DNA from: Limosilactobacillus caecicola
Lineage (GTDB): Bacteria > Bacillota > Bacilli > Lactobacillales > Lactobacillaceae
Length of the DNA: 64,000 bases
Assembly (NCBI RefSeq): GCF_943192935.1
Contig: NZ_CALPCI010000003.1
Span: 124,001-188,000 of the forward strand
Direction of reading: 5' to 3'
In this document: positions 19,842 through 27,380 of the stretch, in pieces
Layout of the letters: each line of letters begins with the position of its first letter
Position numbering within the stretch: position 1 is the first letter of the stretch
The notes under the pieces: model-generated
What the model was told of the DNA's origin: nothing
Seen by the model: only the letters and a program-made list of their open reading frames with translations
Databases searched by the model: none
Position numbers and translations under genes: made by a program

Positions 19842-19869
19842 ATTTTAACACTGAAAATCAGAATGTACA
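19842..19869 (-). promoter_or_regulatory. Candidate gap promoter
   Basis: Minus-strand TGTACA (19869-19864) and TAAAAT (19847-19842) with a 16-base spacer, about 50 bases upstream of the ATG. Just upstream is TTACA-N9-TGTAA symmetry (about 19881-19899), which could be an operator. The -35 is a poor match. Confidence 0.4.
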
Positions 19870-19969
19870 GATGAAAAATTTACATACATTTACTGTAACA
19901 GCAATCTTTACCGATAATTAGCACTTTGTCCATTAAACTGCTATTTGCGAAAGTATTTTCAAAAAGGTA

Positions 19970-19998
19970 TTGCAATTTTAATTTTAATTCGATAAAAT
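19970..19998 (+). promoter_or_regulatory. Promoter of the tRNA-Arg/tRNA-Leu unit
   Basis: TTGCAA (19970-19975), exactly 17 bases, then TAAAAT (19993-19998), 15 bases upstream of the first tRNA. Well placed for a stable-RNA transcript. Confidence 0.7.
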
Positions 19999-20013
19999 AC
20001 TATTTGTTGTTAA

Positions 20014-20085
20014 GCGCCCTTAGTGTAATGGATCGCACGTGAGATTCCGGTTCTCGAGATCAGGGTTCGACTCCCTGGGGGCGCA
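20014..20085 (+). tRNA. tRNA-Arg (anticodon CCG)
   Basis: Folds as a 72-base cloverleaf. The 7-bp acceptor is GCGCCCT/GGGGCGC (one T.G pair), with a short D arm and anticodon stem TGAGA/TCTCG closing loop TTCCGGT, giving anticodon CCG for codon CGG. The T arm is CAGGG-TTCGACT-CCCTG. The discriminator base is A, and no CCA is encoded. It shares one transcript with the tRNA-Leu gene six bases downstream. Confidence 0.92.
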
Positions 20086-20091
20086 TTACAT

Positions 20092-20175
20092 GCCCAAGTG
20101 GCGGAATTGGCAGACGCGCAACGTTCAGGTCGTTGTATGGTTTTCCATGTACAGGTTCGAATCCTGCCTTGGGCA
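20092..20175 (+). tRNA. tRNA-Leu (anticodon CAG)
   Basis: An 84-base class II cloverleaf. Acceptor is GCCCAAG/CTTGGGC, anticodon stem CAACG/CGTTG, and loop TTCAGGT giving anticodon CAG (codon CTG). A long variable arm (TATGG/CCATG) precedes the T arm ACAGG-TTCGAAT-CCTGC. The discriminator is A, and CCA is not encoded. Confidence 0.94.
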
Positions 20176-20182
20176 TAAAATC

Positions 20183-20218
20183 AGCTCGGTAAGCATTGCT
20201 TTACCGAGCTTTTTATTT
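20183..20218 (+). terminator. Intrinsic terminator of the tRNA unit
   Basis: Perfect 10-base stem (20183-20192 with 20201-20210) followed by TTTTATTTT. Confidence 0.9.
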
Positions 20219-20238
20219 TGCTTTCCCACAACTAAAAA

Positions 20239-20265
20239 AGCGCTACAGGAAAATCCTGTAACGCT
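20239..20265 (-). terminator. Intrinsic terminator of the 43-codon gene
   Basis: 12-base arms (20239-20250 with 20254-20265, one wobble) and a 3-base loop, followed on the minus strand by six T. It begins about 15 bases after the stop codon. Confidence 0.88.
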
Positions 20266-20279
20266 CTCCGTATAGACGA

Positions 20280-20411
20280 TTACTTTTCGTCAGCTGGCTT
20301 TTCCTTAGCCCACTTACGAATTTCTTCAATCTTCTTTTCCTTGAGTGCCCGCTTGTACTTAGGAGCAACTGGACGACGGCCTTGTACGCCATGTGGATGT
20401 GCTTTACGCAT
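20280..20411 (-). CDS. Small basic hypothetical protein (43 aa)
   Basis: A short ORF of 43 codons with everything a real gene needs: a good promoter (TTGCGA-17-TATAAT at 20457-20485), GGAGG nine bases before the ATG, and a strong terminator after the stop. The peptide begins MRKAHPHGVQGRRP and continues with a Lys/Arg/Glu-rich helix (RALKEKKIEEIRKWAKEK). It is strongly basic in its first half and amphipathic in the second, with no membrane segment or cysteine. I do not recognise the family. The charge suggests RNA or ribosome binding, which is only inference. It sits between tRNA genes and a second tiny ORF. Confidence 0.72.
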   Translation of the reverse strand: MRKAHPHGVQGRRPVAPKYKRALKEKKIEEIRKWAKEKPADEK

Positions 20412-20456
20412 GTCAATATGCCTCCTTTATATCTATCGTTAATAATCAACATTCCG

Positions 20457-20485
20457 ATTATAACTAAATGTGAGGCAAATCGCAA
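20457..20485 (-). promoter_or_regulatory. Promoter of the 43-codon gene
   Basis: Minus-strand TTGCGA (20485-20480), a 17-base spacer, and consensus TATAAT (20462-20457), about 45 bases upstream of the ATG. Confidence 0.72.
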
Positions 20486-20538
20486 CCTTTCCAAACCACT
20501 GGACACTGAAATTATCGGTTTTTTCGATTAGACCAGTC

Positions 20539-20556
20539 TTGGAAAACGTTTGTCAA
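20539..20556. repeat. Imperfect 18-base palindrome upstream of the 39-codon gene
   Basis: TTG-N2-AAACGTTT-N2-CAA symmetry (14 of 18 positions), 20 bases upstream of the -35 of the next promoter and 54 bases upstream of the divergent -35. The AACGTT centre recalls LacI-family operators, but the spacing does not fit the CcpA cre consensus. Confidence 0.45.
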
Positions 20557-20575
20557 AACTGTAATGATAAAGTTA

Positions 20576-20604
20576 TTGATACCTATACCAATTTAGGATA
20601 TGAT
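20576..20604 (+). promoter_or_regulatory. Promoter of the 39-codon gene, flanked by a 9-base inverted repeat
   Basis: TTGATA (20576-20581), exactly 17 bases, then TATGAT (20599-20604). ATACCTATA (20579-20587) overlaps the -35, and its exact reverse complement TATAGGTAT lies at 20621-20629, downstream of the expected start site. The two arms flank the core promoter like paired operator half-sites. Confidence 0.68.
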
Positions 20605-20678
20605 GTACACTGTTAAATGATATAGGTATTTAAAAAGATTAACCAATTAAAACACTCAATAATTAATGGAGGATTATG

Positions 20679-20798
20679 ATGTCCAAACAAGAATTACAAT
20701 TCAAATTATTTGAAGTTAAACCGGATCAAGACCGGAATCAATTAGACGCTGAATGCGCAGATCTTGAACTCGATCTGATTGCTGAAAGCTTAGATTAA
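20679..20798 (+). CDS. Small acidic hypothetical protein (39 aa)
   Basis: A 39-codon ORF with GGAGG six bases before the chosen ATG at 20679 (another ATG lies directly in front at 20676), a good promoter, and a strong terminator seven bases after the stop. The peptide starts MSKQELQFKLFEVKPDQD and ends in an acidic, leucine-periodic segment (ECADLELDLIAESLD). By count it has 11 acidic and 4 basic residues. There is one cysteine and no membrane segment. I do not recognise it. The opposite charge to the divergent 43-residue protein is notable, but a functional link is speculation. Confidence 0.68.
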   Translation: MSKQELQFKLFEVKPDQDRNQLDAECADLELDLIAESLD

Positions 20799-20804
20799 AG
20801 TATT

Positions 20805-20847
20805 ATAACGAAGAAATCAAAAAACTTGGTTTCTTCGTTATTTTTTT
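20805..20847 (+). terminator. Intrinsic terminator of the 39-codon gene
   Basis: Perfect 12-base stem (20805-20816 with 20830-20841) and a run of seven T. It isolates the small gene from clpP. Confidence 0.9.
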
Positions 20848-20856
20848 GTAATATCA

Positions 20857-20873
20857 TTTGACCTTTCTTGACC
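20857..20873. promoter_or_regulatory. CtsR operator of clpP
   Basis: Two heptads TTTGACC and CTTGACC in direct repeat with exactly three bases between, which is the CtsR box (GGTCAAA-N3-GGTCAAA on the other strand) with one mismatch. It covers the -35 of the clpP promoter, fitting repression by CtsR under non-stress conditions. Confidence 0.85.
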
Positions 20874-20886
20874 TATAGAGTAAAAT
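20858..20886 (+). promoter_or_regulatory. clpP promoter
   Basis: TTGACC (20858-20863), a 17-base spacer, and TAAAAT (20881-20886). The -35 is part of the CtsR box. The leader is about 50 bases and ends with AAAAGGAGG. Confidence 0.8.
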
Positions 20887-20940
20887 ACAAGCATGCATTA
20901 GCAATTAAAGCTAATAAGTGCTAAAAGGAGGCCACAATTT

Positions 20941-21534
20941 ATGAATTTAGTTCCTACCGTCATTGAGCAGTCATCCCGTGGTGAACGTGCTTATGACATT
21001 TACTCACGGCTTCTTAAGGACCGGATTATTATGCTTTCTGGTCCGATTGAAGACGACATGGCTAACTCAATCGTTGCGCAATTACTATTCTTAGACGCGC
21101 AAGACTCAACGAAAGATATTTACCTTTACATTAATTCTCCTGGTGGTGTGGTTACCTCTGGGATGGCAATCTACGATACAATGAACTTTATCAAGGCTGA
21201 TGTGCAAACCATCGTCATTGGAATGGCCGCATCCATGGCCAGCGTTCTAGTATCATCAGGTGCCAAGGGTAAGCGATTTGGCTTACCTCACTCACAAGTC
21301 TTGATTCACCAACCTTCTGGTGGTGCACAAGGCCAACAAACTGAAATCGAAATTGCTGCTACTGAAATTTTGAAGACGCGGAAGATGATCAACGAAATTT
21401 TAGCTGACAATTCCGGTCAACCAATTGAAAAGATTAATCAGGACACCGAACGGGACCACTACCTGACTGCTCAAGAAGCGGTTGATTATGGTCTGCTTGA
21501 TGGCATCATGGAAAACAAGCCTAAAGCTGATTAA
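20941..21534 (+). CDS. clpP: ATP-dependent Clp protease proteolytic subunit
   Basis: ClpP forms the tetradecameric serine-protease chamber fed by ClpX, ClpC or ClpE. The 197-residue product has the full triad: Ser98 in GMAASMAS, His123 in [11 protein letters not shown], and Asp172 after NQDTER. The N-terminal propeptide region [28 protein letters not shown] is standard. AAAGGAGG lies nine bases before the ATG. It is monocistronic, under a CtsR-controlled promoter, and ends in a bidirectional terminator shared with whiA. Confidence 0.98.
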   Translation: MNLVPTVIEQSSRGERAYDIYSRLLKDRIIMLSGPIEDDMANSIVAQLLFLDAQDSTKDIYLYINSPGGVVTSGMAIYDTMNFIKADVQTIVIGMAASMASVLVSSGAKGKRFGLPHSQVLIHQPSGGAQGQQTEIEIAATEILKTRKMINEILADNSGQPIEKINQDTERDHYLTAQEAVDYGLLDGIMENKPKAD

Positions 21535-21545
21535 TCATTAATATT

Positions 21546-21588
21546 AAAAAGCGTTGCTAGTGGAAAAATTCCACTAGCAACGCTTTTT
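21546..21588. terminator. Bidirectional terminator between clpP and whiA
   Basis: Perfect 20-base arms (21546-21565 with 21569-21588) and a 3-base loop, with A/T runs at both ends. The right arm touches the whiA stop codon. Confidence 0.92.
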
Positions 21589-22520
21589 TATGCGCCCGTC
21601 CGGATTTTTTCAGCATACGCGTTTAATTTCCGGAGTCGATGATTAACTCCAGATTTCGAAATCGGTCCGCCAGGTACTAAGGTGCCCAATTCCTTTAAAC
21701 TCACTTCGGGGTGCGATAACCTCGTCAAAGCGATTTCGCGTAATTTATCTGGCAGGTTATTTAAACCAACATGCCGATCGATAAATTGAATATTTTCAAC
21801 TTGTTTATTGGCGGCATTCGCCACCTTATCCATATTGGCATTTTCACAATTAACTAACCGGTTCACCGAATTACGCATATCCCGCACAATTCGAATATTT
21901 TCAAATTCGAGCATGCTATTAGTAGCGCCAATTAATTGCAGAAAATCCGCAATTTTTTCGGCTTCTTTTAAGTAGACGATAAAGCCACTACGTCTGGCCG
22001 TCGTTCGCGCATTTAAATGAAAATGATTAATCATTTCCGCCACCATTTCATTGTGCTCTTCATAGAGAGAATAAATTTCTAAATGGTAACGCGACGTTTC
22101 CGGATTATTAACCGAGCCGCCCGCAAGAAAAGCTCCCCGTAAGTATGATTGGACCATCAGGTCATTTTTCAAGAGTTCCATTGGCACCCGCTCTTTAATG
22201 TGAAAGCCATCTAGAATCCCAAGTTCACTTAGCAGTTCTTTAACATGGTATTGCAAACGTACGACGTAGGTATTATTCTTTTTTAACTTCATTTTCCGTC
22301 GGACAACAATATCGGCTTCAACATCAAAGAATTCTTTCAGTAACGAGTAAATCCGTCGTGCAATTGCCGGGCTTTCCGTTTGGACACTCAGCACCATCTG
22401 TTGATTAGCAATGCCGAGCGCGCCGTTCATCCGGATCAACGCCATTAATTCCGCCTTGGCATTGTCTTTATGAACCTGGAGCCCGGTCAGTTCTTTTTTA
22501 ACTTGACTGGCATAGGACAT
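21588..22520 (-). CDS. whiA: DNA-binding protein WhiA
   Basis: WhiA (310 residues) has an N-terminal LAGLIDADG-endonuclease-like domain ([17 protein letters not shown] around residues 126-142) that has lost nuclease activity, and a C-terminal helix-turn-helix (about 220-305, [21 protein letters not shown]...[12 protein letters not shown]). In Streptomyces it controls sporulation; in Bacillus it affects chromosome segregation and cell division. The rapZ-yvcK-whiA order is conserved in Firmicutes. It follows yvcK by 14 bases, with AAGGGTGATT before the ATG. Confidence 0.95.
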   Translation of the reverse strand: MSYASQVKKELTGLQVHKDNAKAELMALIRMNGALGIANQQMVLSVQTESPAIARRIYSLLKEFFDVEADIVVRRKMKLKKNNTYVVRLQYHVKELLSELGILDGFHIKERVPMELLKNDLMVQSYLRGAFLAGGSVNNPETSRYHLEIYSLYEEHNEMVAEMINHFHLNARTTARRSGFIVYLKEAEKIADFLQLIGATNSMLEFENIRIVRDMRNSVNRLVNCENANMDKVANAANKQVENIQFIDRHVGLNNLPDKLREIALTRLSHPEVSLKELGTLVPGGPISKSGVNHRLRKLNAYAEKIRTGA

Positions 22521-22534
22521 CCAATCACCCTTTC

Positions 22535-23518
22535 TTATTCATTATGTACGTCATGAAGACGATTAATTAGCTCGCTCACCACTTTATCACGATCGTGAAA
22601 CGCCCCATTATCTCGTAAACGCAGGAAATTTGCGGAAATCACCCGACAGCCTTGATCACGTAATGCCGCAAAATCATGGACAACTGGCTGAGAAATCTCA
22701 TTCCATTCCTGAAAATTAATGTAATCAGCCGGCACCGGTTGAATATTTACTAACACTGTGTCGATAAACTGCGCCCCTAAGTGTTGATTTAACACTTTAA
22801 CGTGATCAGCGTCACTAAAGTTATCCGTCTCCCCTTTTTGGGTCATGATATTACAGATATAAACCACTTCCGCAGCGGTTTTCTTCACAGCCTCACCAAC
22901 ATTCTTAATCATCAAGTTCGGCAAAATACTCGTAAACAGGCTTCCGGGCCCCAGCACGATTTGATCCGCGTCCAGAATGGCATCCACGACCTGTTTCATT
23001 GCGGCCGGTTCATGGTCACCATCCGCAGTCGTGACCCACACCCGTTTGATTTGGCGGTGTGCGGCCGTGATTTCTGATTCACCGGCCAGCTGCGAACCAT
23101 CCTTGAATTCAGCGTTCAGCGTCAGCGGTTCATTAGCTACGGGGAAAATGTGCCCCCTAATTTTCATTAAATCAGAAAGTTCTTGCACCGCATCAAAAAT
23201 GTTGCCCTTCATTTCCGCCAATGCAGAAATTATCAAATTGCCAATGGCGTGGCCAGCGAAGAAATTATCCTTACTTTGGAACCGGTACTGAAATAATTCT
23301 TTTTCAATATTTGGTAATTCCGAAAGGGCCACCAACGCATTCCGAATATCACCAGGTGGGACCACGTTAATATAATTGCGTAAGATTCCAGAAGAACCAC
23401 CATCATCTGCGACCGTCACGATCGCTGTCACATCAACGTTCTGGTCCCGGAGCCCACGAAGGATTACTGGAAGCCCCGTCCCACCGCCAATAATGACAAT
23501 TTTCGGTTTGTTAATCAT
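22535..23518 (-). CDS. yvcK: YvcK-family gluconeogenesis/cell-shape factor
   Basis: A 327-residue protein of the CofD/YvcK family that binds UDP-sugars and is needed for growth on gluconeogenic carbon and for cell shape in Bacillus. Visible features are the N-terminal nucleotide-binding start [56 protein letters not shown], and [19 protein letters not shown] lies just before the ATG. It is the middle gene of rapZ-yvcK-whiA. YvcK is also a known substrate of the PASTA kinase in related species; no such kinase is in this window. Confidence 0.94.
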   Translation of the reverse strand: MINKPKIVIIGGGTGLPVILRGLRDQNVDVTAIVTVADDGGSSGILRNYINVVPPGDIRNALVALSELPNIEKELFQYRFQSKDNFFAGHAIGNLIISALAEMKGNIFDAVQELSDLMKIRGHIFPVANEPLTLNAEFKDGSQLAGESEITAAHRQIKRVWVTTADGDHEPAAMKQVVDAILDADQIVLGPGSLFTSILPNLMIKNVGEAVKKTAAEVVYICNIMTQKGETDNFSDADHVKVLNQHLGAQFIDTVLVNIQPVPADYINFQEWNEISQPVVHDFAALRDQGCRVISANFLRLRDNGAFHDRDKVVSELINRLHDVHNE

Positions 23519-23529
23519 TCGCTACCTCC

Positions 23530-24399
23530 TTACTGAGCCTTTTCAACATCCCGATGATGTGAATTAACTGCATAGCCCCGTTTTTTTAAGTCTGCTGCCA
23601 ATTTATTCGCAATCGTTACCGAACGATGTTGACCACCGGTACAGCCAATTGCAATCGTTAAACTCGTTTTGCCTTCTTTAATGTAGCCAGGCAAGGCCGT
23701 TAAAATCAAAGAATAGAGGTGTTGATAAAAGTTTTGCGCCTCTGGACTCTGCATGACGTAGTCTTGAACCGCCTGGTCGTTGCCAGTCAGGTGCTTTAAT
23801 TCTGGAATGTAGAATGGATTGGGTAAGAAACGGACGTCCATTACAATGTCGGCATCCAATGGCAGGCCATACTTAAACCCAAATGACATCACATCCACGT
23901 AAAAATCAGTCCCCTCGCCGTGGTTAAAGACTTCGGTCAACCGTGTCCGTAAACTCCGCGGTGTTAGATTAGTTGTATCAATTTTCACGTCCGCTTGCGA
24001 AGCTAATTCACCTAATAGTTTCCGTTCACGTTGAATGCCAGCTAGAACCCCATCTTGTTGAGCAAGTGGGTGGGCCCGACGCGTCTCTTTATACCTGGCC
24101 ACCAATTCGGTATTCCCGGCGTCAAGGAAGAGCACCTTCACATTAATATCCTGCCGCTTCCGGAGCTGTTGAATGACGGGTAATACCTGGTCGTAAAAGC
24201 CCTTGGCTCGGGTGTCCATCACCATCGCCATTTTTGAAAATTCTGCAGACTGTTTAATCACGTCCACAAATTTCTCCGCTAACGTCGGCAACATGTTATC
24301 AATCACAAAGTAGCGTAAGTCTTCAAAGAGTTGCACAGCAACCGTCTTTCCAGCACCACTCATCCCTGTAATGATGACGACTTCTAATTTTTGGGACAT
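23530..24399 (-). CDS. rapZ: RNase adapter / nucleotide-binding protein RapZ (YvcJ)
   Basis: A 289-residue P-loop protein. Walker A is GMSGAGKT at the N-terminus, and the conserved C-terminal domain has FKYGLPLDADIVMDVRFLPNPF and IGCTGGQHRSV. In E. coli RapZ guides RNase E to GlmZ; Gram-positives lack GlmZ, and the Bacillus homologue YvcJ hydrolyses GTP and affects competence. The role here is probably in amino-sugar or envelope control, by inference. It is the first gene of its operon and follows an extended -10 promoter and GGGAGG. Confidence 0.93.
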   Translation of the reverse strand: MSQKLEVVIITGMSGAGKTVAVQLFEDLRYFVIDNMLPTLAEKFVDVIKQSAEFSKMAMVMDTRAKGFYDQVLPVIQQLRKRQDINVKVLFLDAGNTELVARYKETRRAHPLAQQDGVLAGIQRERKLLGELASQADVKIDTTNLTPRSLRTRLTEVFNHGEGTDFYVDVMSFGFKYGLPLDADIVMDVRFLPNPFYIPELKHLTGNDQAVQDYVMQSPEAQNFYQHLYSLILTALPGYIKEGKTSLTIAIGCTGGQHRSVTIANKLAADLKKRGYAVNSHHRDVEKAQ

Positions 24400-24431
24400 T
24401 CAAATGCCTCCCTTAATAAAATCACTGTTCC

Positions 24432-24440
24432 ATTGTAACA
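24432..24440 (-). promoter_or_regulatory. Extended -10 promoter of rapZ-yvcK-whiA
   Basis: Minus-strand TGTTACAAT (TG-N-TACAAT), about 32 bases before the rapZ ATG. No clear -35. Confidence 0.45.
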
Positions 24441-24479
24441 TACCGGGCGTGTCATAACATCCCTAAGCACAACTAAAAA

Positions 24480-24511
24480 GGTAGAAAACGCTAATTATCA
24501 CGTTTTCTACC
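24480..24511 (-). terminator. Intrinsic terminator of uvrBA
   Basis: Perfect 11-base stem (24480-24490 with 24501-24511), followed on the minus strand by five T. Confidence 0.88.
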
Positions 24512-24516
24512 ATTAA

Positions 24517-27378
24517 TTATTTTTTCTTTGCTACGCGTGCTGCCGCCCACTGGCGGTCCCGCTCCAACATTGGTTTTAAGTATTGTCCAGTGTAGCTTTC
24601 TTTTACTTCAGCCACTTCTTCGGGAGTCCCGGTTGCGACCACGTAACCACCGGCTTCGCCGCCTTCTGGTCCGAGGTCAATCAACCAGTCCGCTGATTTG
24701 ACCACATCTAGATCGTGTTCAATTACTAAAACGGTATTGCCCGCGTCCACCAAGCGTTGAAGGACCCCTAACAACCGTTTGATATCGTCCATGTGTAAAC
24801 CAGTCGTTGGTTCATCAAGAATGTAAAAGCTCTTCCCGTTCGATTGACGATGTAGTTCACTGGCCAGCTTCATCCGTTGGGCTTCACCACCGGACAAGGT
24901 CGTTGCTGGTTGGCCCAAGTGGACATAACCAAGCCCCACGTCCTGAATCGTTTGTAACTTCCGACGAATCTTTGGAATGGCACTAAAGAAGTCAAGTGCT
25001 TCAGTTACCGTCATATTTAATACTTGAGCGATATTCTTACCCTTATACTCAACTTCCAACGTTTCTGAATTATACCGGGTTCCATGACAAACTTCACATG
25101 GGACGTACACATCCGGCAGAAAGTTCATTTCAATTTTCAGGATTCCGTCACCATGACAGGCTTCACAACGGCCCCCTTTGACGTTAAATGAAAACCGGCC
25201 CTTCGTGTACCCCCGCATCTTGGCCTCATTTGTTTGAGCAAAAAGGGCCCGGATATCATCAAAAACACCAGTATAGGTAGCTGGATTACTCCGTGGTGTC
25301 CGACCAATTGGTGATTGATCAATATCGATGACCTTGTCAATATTTTTAATCCCCGCGATTGATTTGTAACGCCCTGGCTTAGCCGAACTATGGTTGAGCT
25401 TTTGTGACAGAATCCGTTTTAAAATCTGGTTAACGAGCGTCGACTTTCCAGAACCAGAAACCCCCGTCACGCAGATAAACTTACCCAATGGGAAGCGAAC
25501 ATCAATGTCTTTTAAGTTATTCTCGGCAGCTCCCTTCAGAGTAATGGCCTTGCCATTGCCTTGACGACGCTCATCAGGCACCGGAATAAACTTTTTACCA
25601 GACAGGTATTGTCCAGTCAACGACTTCCGACTCCGCATAATTTGCTTCGGGGTCCCAGCAGCCATCACTTGGCCACCATTTTCCCCGGCTCCTGGGCCAA
25701 TATCAACGATATAGTCGGCCGCCCGCATCGTATCTTCATCGTGTTCAACAACGATCAACGTGTTCCCTAGGTCACGCATCTTTTTCAAGGAATTGATCAG
25801 GCGGTCATTGTCCCGCTGGTGCAAACCAATTGAGGGTTCATCCAGCACATACATGACGCCTGAAAGGTTGGAACCAATCTGGGTTGCCAAACGAATCCGC
25901 TGAGCTTCCCCACCAGAAAGGGTTCGTGCTGAACGACTAAGTGTTAAATATTCCACCCCCACATTTTGCATAAAGGTGAGCCGGTCCACGATTTCCTTCA
26001 AGATTGGTTTAGCAATCGTCATCTTCTGTTCGTCCAATTGAAGATCCTTAAAGAACGGTAGGGATTTGCTAATTGGCAACTCCGAGACTTCACCAATGTT
26101 TTGGTGATCAATTTTGACGGCTAAAGCCCGTTCGTTTAACCGGTAGCCGTGACAAGCCGGACATGGTAATTCGGCCATGTACTTCCGCATTTGTTCACGA
26201 GTAAAATCAGAATTCGTTTCCCGATAACGGCGGTCAACGTTATTCATGACCCCTTCAAACGGGACGTCAACATCCCGCACGCCTCCAAAATCATTTTCAT
26301 AGTGAAAGTGAAAGGGCTTCTCCCCATTACCGTAGAGAATCTTCTTTTGTTGGGCTTTGGTTAGCTTGTTGAATGGAGTATCCATATCAATATTTTCGGA
26401 AGCACAAAATTGTTCCAACATTGATGGATAATACTGTGAAGAAATCGGGTTCCAAGGTACCAATGCTCCTTCACGGAGGGTCTTGGTCCGGTCCGGAATT
26501 ACCAAGTCAATGTCGACTTCTAACTTAGAACCGAGTCCTTCACAAACCGGACAGGCCCCAAGTGGGGCGTTAAATGAAAATAATCGTGGTTCTAGCTCCC
26601 CAACCGTAAAACCACAGATCGGGCAGGCATACTGTTCGGAAAATGGAATCTGTTCGCCACCAATGACATCCGCAATGGCATAACCATCGCTCAAACGCAA
26701 TGCCGATTCGAACGAATCAAACAACCGGGACCGCACCCCATCTTTGACAATGATCCGGTCCACCACCACGTTGACGGTGTGCTTTTTATTTTTGTCTAAT
26801 TCCGGGACTTCCTCAATATCGTAGGTCTCACCATCGACTTGCACCCGGACAAAGCCGTCACGTTTAATCTTGTCTAAAACCCTTTTTTGCGTCCCCTTCT
26901 TTTCCCGGACAACCGGTGACAGGATTTGTAATTTGGTGCGCTCAGGCAACTCTAATACCCGGTCAACCATTTGTTCAGGTGACTGACTGGTAATTGGAAT
27001 ATGGTCATTCGGACAAATTGGGGTCCCTACCCGTGCCCACAGCAAGCGGAGAAAATCATTAATTTCAGTAACGGTCCCCACCGTCGACCGCGGGTTATGT
27101 GAGGTCGTCTTCTGGTCAATCGAAATGGCTGGTGATAAACCATCAATGGAATCAACGTCCGGTTTATCCATTTGACCCAAAAATTGGCGCGCGTAGGCCG
27201 ACAGGCTCTCAACATACCGCCGTTGTCCTTCGGCATATAACGTATCAAAGGCCAACGAACTCTTTCCAGACCCGGACAATCCCGTAATCACGACTAATTT
27301 ATTTTTGGGAATTTGGACATCCACATTTTTCAGATTATGAGCCCGTGCCCCATGGATGACAATTTTATCATTTGCCAA
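24517..27378 (-). CDS. uvrA: Excinuclease ABC subunit A
   Basis: UvrA (953 residues, normal) is the damage-recognition ATPase of nucleotide excision repair. It has two ABC modules: Walker [10 protein letters not shown] near residue 35 and GVSGSGKST near 645, and two signature/Walker B blocks ([12 protein letters not shown] and [12 protein letters not shown], each followed by VLDEP or ILDEP). Four CxxC zinc-finger pairs are visible ([10 protein letters not shown]...[16 protein letters not shown]...CEVCHGTR). The start is TTG at 27378, overlapping the spacing after the uvrB stop, with GGGGG upstream. It is cotranscribed with uvrB. Confidence 0.98.
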   Translation of the reverse strand: MANDKIVIHGARAHNLKNVDVQIPKNKLVVITGLSGSGKSSLAFDTLYAEGQRRYVESLSAYARQFLGQMDKPDVDSIDGLSPAISIDQKTTSHNPRSTVGTVTEINDFLRLLWARVGTPICPNDHIPITSQSPEQMVDRVLELPERTKLQILSPVVREKKGTQKRVLDKIKRDGFVRVQVDGETYDIEEVPELDKNKKHTVNVVVDRIIVKDGVRSRLFDSFESALRLSDGYAIADVIGGEQIPFSEQYACPICGFTVGELEPRLFSFNAPLGACPVCEGLGSKLEVDIDLVIPDRTKTLREGALVPWNPISSQYYPSMLEQFCASENIDMDTPFNKLTKAQQKKILYGNGEKPFHFHYENDFGGVRDVDVPFEGVMNNVDRRYRETNSDFTREQMRKYMAELPCPACHGYRLNERALAVKIDHQNIGEVSELPISKSLPFFKDLQLDEQKMTIAKPILKEIVDRLTFMQNVGVEYLTLSRSARTLSGGEAQRIRLATQIGSNLSGVMYVLDEPSIGLHQRDNDRLINSLKKMRDLGNTLIVVEHDEDTMRAADYIVDIGPGAGENGGQVMAAGTPKQIMRSRKSLTGQYLSGKKFIPVPDERRQGNGKAITLKGAAENNLKDIDVRFPLGKFICVTGVSGSGKSTLVNQILKRILSQKLNHSSAKPGRYKSIAGIKNIDKVIDIDQSPIGRTPRSNPATYTGVFDDIRALFAQTNEAKMRGYTKGRFSFNVKGGRCEACHGDGILKIEMNFLPDVYVPCEVCHGTRYNSETLEVEYKGKNIAQVLNMTVTEALDFFSAIPKIRRKLQTIQDVGLGYVHLGQPATTLSGGEAQRMKLASELHRQSNGKSFYILDEPTTGLHMDDIKRLLGVLQRLVDAGNTVLVIEHDLDVVKSADWLIDLGPEGGEAGGYVVATGTPEEVAEVKESYTGQYLKPMLERDRQWAAARVAKKK

Positions 27379-27380
27379 AC

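Noticed and set aside
20243-20506. 87-codon minus-strand ORF across the small basic gene
   Set aside because: The 43-codon frame at 20280-20411 has the ribosome site, a sensible protein and a terminator directly after its stop; the longer frame runs through the promoter and terminator.
20539-20556. CcpA cre site
   Set aside because: The AACGTT centre is suggestive, but the flanks fit the cre consensus poorly because of one-base misplacement; listed only as an inverted repeat.
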